Positions 5,726-8,773 of a stretch of 8,773 nucleotides of DNA are shown in pieces (the first letter of the stretch is position 1; each line of letters starts with the position of its first letter). The notes beneath the pieces were generated by a model, which was given only the letters and a program-made list of their open reading frames with translations, searched no databases and had not been told where the DNA came from. The position numbers were made by a program, and so were the translations under genes. The stretch comes from DAIOSQ01 sp036752465 (GTDB taxonomy: Bacteria > Pseudomonadota > Gammaproteobacteria > Legionellales > Legionellaceae): contig DAIOSQ010000079.1 in NCBI GenBank assembly GCA_036752465.1, positions 1 to 8,773 on the forward strand, given 5' to 3'.

Positions 5726-5813
5726 GCCATAAAAAGCAATAGTGAAAAACCAAGATCTTCAGGTGGAATGAGTATACACTGTAGCTTATTGGCTACTGCT
5801 TAAGGATAAACCC

Positions 5814-7103
5814 ATGACTGCTCCCTACGACAAAACTTATGCAGTCATGGGTTTAGGTTATGTCGGCCTAGGACTGGCAACGGCTTTAGGTTTAAAAAGT
5901 CGTGTGATTGGGTTTGATATCAATCTCCAGCGCATTGCTGAGTTGCAGCAAAATAATGATGCAAATCGATTGATTGATGCAGCAACTCTATCCAAATCAA
6001 ACATTTTATATACCCACACTATTGCGGATATAAAAGACGCGAATTTTTACCTGATCGCGGTGCCAACACCGGCGTATTTTTACGAAACCCCTAATTTAGA
6101 GCCACTGCTCAAGGCCGTGCAACAGTTGGCGGTTATGCTTAAACCAGGCGATATTGTGGTCTTCGAATCAACGGTTTATCCAGGGACCACCGACAACCTT
6201 TGTATTCCTACCCTGGAACGTTTGAGTGGCCTAAAACATGGGGTGGATTTTCATGTCGGGTATTCGCCTGAACGGATCACCCCCGGTGATGAACATCATC
6301 AGCTGCACGACCTCACCAAAATTATTGCTGCGCCTGACCCCGCAACATTGCAAAGCATGCAGGACACTTACCTATCTATTTGTGCGGATGTGTATCCTGT
6401 CTCAAGCATAGCTGTGGCCGAAGCCATTAAAATTCTCGAAAATACTCAACGCGATGTTAACATCGCCTTGATGAATGAATTTACAAAAATTATGCACGCT
6501 TTAAATTTAGACATGCATGAGATTATCGCAGGAGCTAAAACAAAATGGAGTTTTGTGCCGTTTCATCCCGGATTGGTCAGTGGGCATTGTATTGCCATTG
6601 ACTCCCATTATCTGGCTTTTCAAGCGAAAAGACATGGGGTACAACATGATTTGATTTTAACTGCCAGAAAAGTCAATGACGGCATGACCCAGTTTATCAT
6701 TCAGTCTATGTTGAAACTATGCATTCAACATCACATAGATACCCGCGATATGAGCATTGGTATGTTAGGGGTTGCCTATAAAGAAAACATCCATGATATC
6801 CGCAATAGTTTGTCGATAAAACTTATCAAAGAGCTACATGAACATGGGTTTCGTTATCACGTGCATGATCCCATGGTTGATCTGACCGTAATCCCAGGTG
6901 AACAACCCATTCAGTTGCAACCCTTTGCATCGTTAAAGAATGTATCGGTGATCATTCTTACCGTCGGCCATGATTTTTATCAGGACATGGGACTAGAAAA
7001 AATCGTCAGCATCGGTAAAAAGCCGCCTATTTTACTCGATATCCCAAATTTATTTGTTAAGGAGCAACACCAGCTGCAAGATTTGATATATTGGAATTTG
7101 TAA
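5814..7103 (+). CDS. tviB: Nucleotide-sugar 6-dehydrogenase, TviB/WbpO type
   Basis: A full-length 429-residue enzyme; family members are about 420-430. It should oxidise C6 of a UDP-N-acetylhexosamine (UDP-GlcNAc or UDP-GalNAc) to the uronic acid, using two NAD+, in the cytoplasm. Visible motifs: NAD-binding GLGYVGL (13-19) with Asp35 in GFDIN, AVPTP (82-86), ESTVYPGTT (118-126), GYSPERITPGD (149-159), KILENTQRDVNIALMNEF (206-223), the catalytic Cys259 in PGLVSGHCIAID (252-263), and GVAYKENIHDIRNS (319-332). The 'PGLV.GHC' and 'ENTQRDxNIALMNE' forms point to the TviB/VipA/WbpO branch rather than UDP-glucose dehydrogenase. The family norm is PGLVGGHCIGVDPYYL, so the G-to-S and DPYY-to-DSHY changes are mild variants. 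AAGGA lies seven bases before the ATG. It converges on a glycosyltransferase gene, suggesting a shared polysaccharide role. Confidence 0.88.
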   Translation: MTAPYDKTYAVMGLGYVGLGLATALGLKSRVIGFDINLQRIAELQQNNDANRLIDAATLSKSNILYTHTIADIKDANFYLIAVPTPAYFYETPNLEPLLKAVQQLAVMLKPGDIVVFESTVYPGTTDNLCIPTLERLSGLKHGVDFHVGYSPERITPGDEHHQLHDLTKIIAAPDPATLQSMQDTYLSICADVYPVSSIAVAEAIKILENTQRDVNIALMNEFTKIMHALNLDMHEIIAGAKTKWSFVPFHPGLVSGHCIAIDSHYLAFQAKRHGVQHDLILTARKVNDGMTQFIIQSMLKLCIQHHIDTRDMSIGMLGVAYKENIHDIRNSLSIKLIKELHEHGFRYHVHDPMVDLTVIPGEQPIQLQPFASLKNVSVIILTVGHDFYQDMGLEKIVSIGKKPPILLDIPNLFVKEQHQLQDLIYWNL

Positions 7104-7114
7104 CCATACCACCC

Positions 7115-7132
7115 GGGCCTGTCGAGCGGCCC
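7115..7132. terminator. GC-rich hairpin between convergent genes
   Basis: GGGCC (7115-7119) and GGCCC (7128-7132) form a five-pair stem with an eight-base loop. It lies in the 28-base gap between the dehydrogenase stop and the glycosyltransferase stop and touches the latter. It could end transcription from both sides, but there is no T-run and the stem is short. Confidence 0.3.
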
Positions 7133-8517
7133 TAGCAACTCCGGCCACGTAACCGATTGTAAAGATAATACATAGACGAAAAAAGTGCACAAAAAGCTCG
7201 CCACAGGCGGTAAAAACCCATATCAATTAACGTCAAGGCAAAAATACGCACAACAGACCATTTGGTGTGATATTTATTGTAGGTGAGCAAGCTTAAGATG
7301 GCGCATGACATGGTAATAAACAACATGTAAGTCCATGCTAATAGCATTAGCCAGGCTAAATCGCTCCAATTAATCACATTAAAAGTTAAGGCAAGGATAC
7401 ACATCAGGTAGGAAATGGCTTCCACCACTGGGCCGAAAATTTCATATAAAATATAATATGGAAAAGCGATTAACCCAGTCACGCCATAAGCAGGGTTCAG
7501 AACCATTTTTTTATGCCGCGATAAACTGCGCAATAACCCACGTTGCCAACAACTGCGCTGTCGCCACAATGCCTTTAAGGTGCGCGGCTCTTCTGACCAA
7601 GCAATCGCACTAGGGGCGTAGGCAATGGTGTACGGAAACTTTTGATCGCGCATGACTTGATGTAACTGCATAATGACATCCGCATCATAGGAAAAATTAG
7701 CCGCATCATAGCCTCCCACATCCAACACCGCTTTGGTTTCTAACAACGAAAATGCACCAGGATGGCAGAGTGCCCCACCAATTAAACTCCAGCCTTCTCG
7801 GCCATATAAAAATGATCGTAGGTATTCAACCACTTGCACCCCCAACACAAGATTGGACGGAATATGGGTGGTGCGCATCGCTCCTGCTTCAATTTGTGAT
7901 GTATCTGGCACATAAATATCTCCGCCAACAGCGACGCAATGCGGCGTGATAAGAAAGGTAAATAGTAGGCGCGTAAGCGCCTCTTTTTCGACAATGGTAT
8001 CCGCGTCCAAGGTCACGTATAACGGTGTTTTACAGATATTTAAAGCCGCATTTATGCAATCGGCACCACAATCACCATACGGACTATGTGCTTTATCAAT
8101 AACCGTTAATTGCGGTATTTTGCTTGAAATATAATAATTATTGACCTTGCCCGTGGTGATCTGCTCCTTAAAAGCCGGTGGGACTTTAATTAAATCATAG
8201 CTTGCCATCAGCGTGCTTAAGGTGTTATCCGTAGAACCATCATTCACCACAATGATATGCAATTTTTTATATTCCAAATTTAGCAACGAGGTCATGGTAT
8301 TAAAAATGCGTTTAGCCTCATTGTAGGCTGGCACAATAATCGTAATGGGCAATAACGGTTCCGTGTTGAGCGATGTCATGATTTGATTCAGCGTCGCTTC
8401 CTTGTATTTTTTAATGATTGTGCGAAAAGTAGCCACCAAAAAGAAAATATAGCCCGTCCACAAAATTGCAAAGTACCCTAAAATAATCAATGAAATATAA
8501 TAAATGGCATCAATCAT
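7132..8517 (-). CDS. Membrane-bound processive family 2 glycosyltransferase
   Basis: A 461-residue inner-membrane protein of the poly-GlcNAc/hyaluronan synthase-like type. It has an N-terminal transmembrane segment (about 5-32), a cytoplasmic GT-A domain with IVPAYNEA (61-68), VVNDGSTDNT (90-99), TLDADT (169-174, the metal-binding DxD), and a likely catalytic base Asp278 in SYDAD where the family usually has an ED pair. It then has RQRSCWQRGLL (319-329) at the QxxRW position, and about four membrane segments (about 345-378, 383-415 and 424-452). In QxxRW the arginine is replaced by Cys323. It probably uses a UDP-sugar to build or extend a surface glycan; the sugar is not predictable here. The start at 8517 overlaps the HEAT-repeat gene by 8 bases and has no clear ribosome binding site, so translation is probably coupled. 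Confidence 0.87.
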   Translation of the reverse strand: MIDAIYYISLIILGYFAILWTGYIFFLVATFRTIIKKYKEATLNQIMTSLNTEPLLPITIIVPAYNEAKRIFNTMTSLLNLEYKKLHIIVVNDGSTDNTLSTLMASYDLIKVPPAFKEQITTGKVNNYYISSKIPQLTVIDKAHSPYGDCGADCINAALNICKTPLYVTLDADTIVEKEALTRLLFTFLITPHCVAVGGDIYVPDTSQIEAGAMRTTHIPSNLVLGVQVVEYLRSFLYGREGWSLIGGALCHPGAFSLLETKAVLDVGGYDAANFSYDADVIMQLHQVMRDQKFPYTIAYAPSAIAWSEEPRTLKALWRQRSCWQRGLLRSLSRHKKMVLNPAYGVTGLIAFPYYILYEIFGPVVEAISYLMCILALTFNVINWSDLAWLMLLAWTYMLFITMSCAILSLLTYNKYHTKWSVVRIFALTLIDMGFYRLWRAFCALFSSMYYLYNRLRGRSC

Positions 8518-8773
8518 CGCACGTCCAGGTTTGTATGATGAGGTTATATTGCGCTATGTCATAAGCAAACGCATCATCTGCCGCGACTTGCTGTTGTAAC
8601 ATAGCAATCCCGGGCTCGCCTAAAGCGATTAAGGCTTGTGCGGCATTCATGCGCACCCACCAGGCGGTATCGTGTAGCCGGGCACTTAAAGGCGCGGCAA
8701 ACGCCAGATCAGCGGTTTTTGCTAATAACTTAGCGGCTCTGGCACGTATTTGCCAATGAGGATCTTGTAAACA
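8510..8773 (-). CDS. HEAT-repeat protein, C-terminal part (runs off the right edge)
   Basis: The last 87 residues of a gene continuing beyond the window; there is no start here. The sequence has the alternating hydrophobic pattern of HEAT repeats: DPHWQIRARAAKLLAK, then LSARLHDTAWWVRMNAAQAL followed by IALGEPG. The aligned 'D..W.vR..Aa.aL..lG' is the usual HEAT signature. Such domains act as protein-binding scaffolds. The stop TGA (8510-8512) overlaps the start of the glycosyltransferase gene, so the two form an operon and the protein may help assemble or regulate the polymerase; that is inferred from position only. Whether the missing N-terminus has a signal peptide or membrane anchor cannot be seen. 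Confidence 0.75.
   Translation of the reverse strand, partial: CLQDPHWQIRARAAKLLAKTADLAFAAPLSARLHDTAWWVRMNAAQALIALGEPGIAMLQQQVAADDAFAYDIAQYNLIIQTWTCDD

Noticed and set aside
7733..8134. Small frames on both strands within the glycosyltransferase gene
   Set aside because: Overlap a gene with intact family motifs; no independent support.

Overview
The window looks like a moderately AT-rich gammaproteobacterial chromosome. The left and middle parts resemble the accessory genome of a host-associated bacterium, with Legionellales (Legionella, Coxiella, Berkiella or Aquicella type) as the best guess. That guess rests on an orphan 671-residue cytoplasmic-type protein, a divergent eukaryote-like protein kinase, and a zeta-toxin-like P-loop kinase with a glutamate-rich C-terminal tail, lying close together. 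No 16S or other taxonomic marker is present, so the organism is inference.

Left part (1-2222). A winged-helix regulator of the kind often linked to nucleotidyltransferases enters from the left edge. It stops abruptly at 212, tail to tail with the 671-residue gene on the minus strand; the two TGA stops share the six bases TCATGA. I do not recognise the 671-residue protein. A short divergent promoter region (2223-2374) separates it from the kinase gene (2375-3220, plus strand), which keeps the catalytic Asp/Lys/Asn, DGG and APE motifs.

Middle part (3221-5813). This is the most interesting stretch. On the minus strand lies a zeta-toxin-like kinase (4101-5606), then a 65-residue protein (3872-4069), then a decayed copy of the kinase's 3' end (3575 to about 3702), then a 64-residue paralogue of the small protein (3359-3553). 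The spacer and ribosome binding site in front of both small genes also match. The simplest reading is a duplicated two-gene module, kinase plus small protein, in which the second kinase copy has been lost except for its tail. The surviving kinase has about 30 extra C-terminal residues absent from the remnant, including an EHE repeat made by three perfect 9-bp units. The small proteins form a family I cannot name. The upstream intergenic region holds two T/A-centred interrupted palindromes and one short inverted repeat.

Right part (5814-8773). These look like conserved cell-surface polysaccharide genes: a TviB/WbpO-type nucleotide-sugar dehydrogenase (plus strand), convergent with a membrane-bound processive family 2 glycosyltransferase (minus strand). 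The glycosyltransferase overlaps by 8 bases the 3' end of a HEAT-repeat gene that runs off the right edge. Together they suggest synthesis of a UDP-HexNAc uronic acid and polymerisation or transfer of sugar at the inner membrane. No tRNA, rRNA, CRISPR array, intact insertion sequence or origin was seen.
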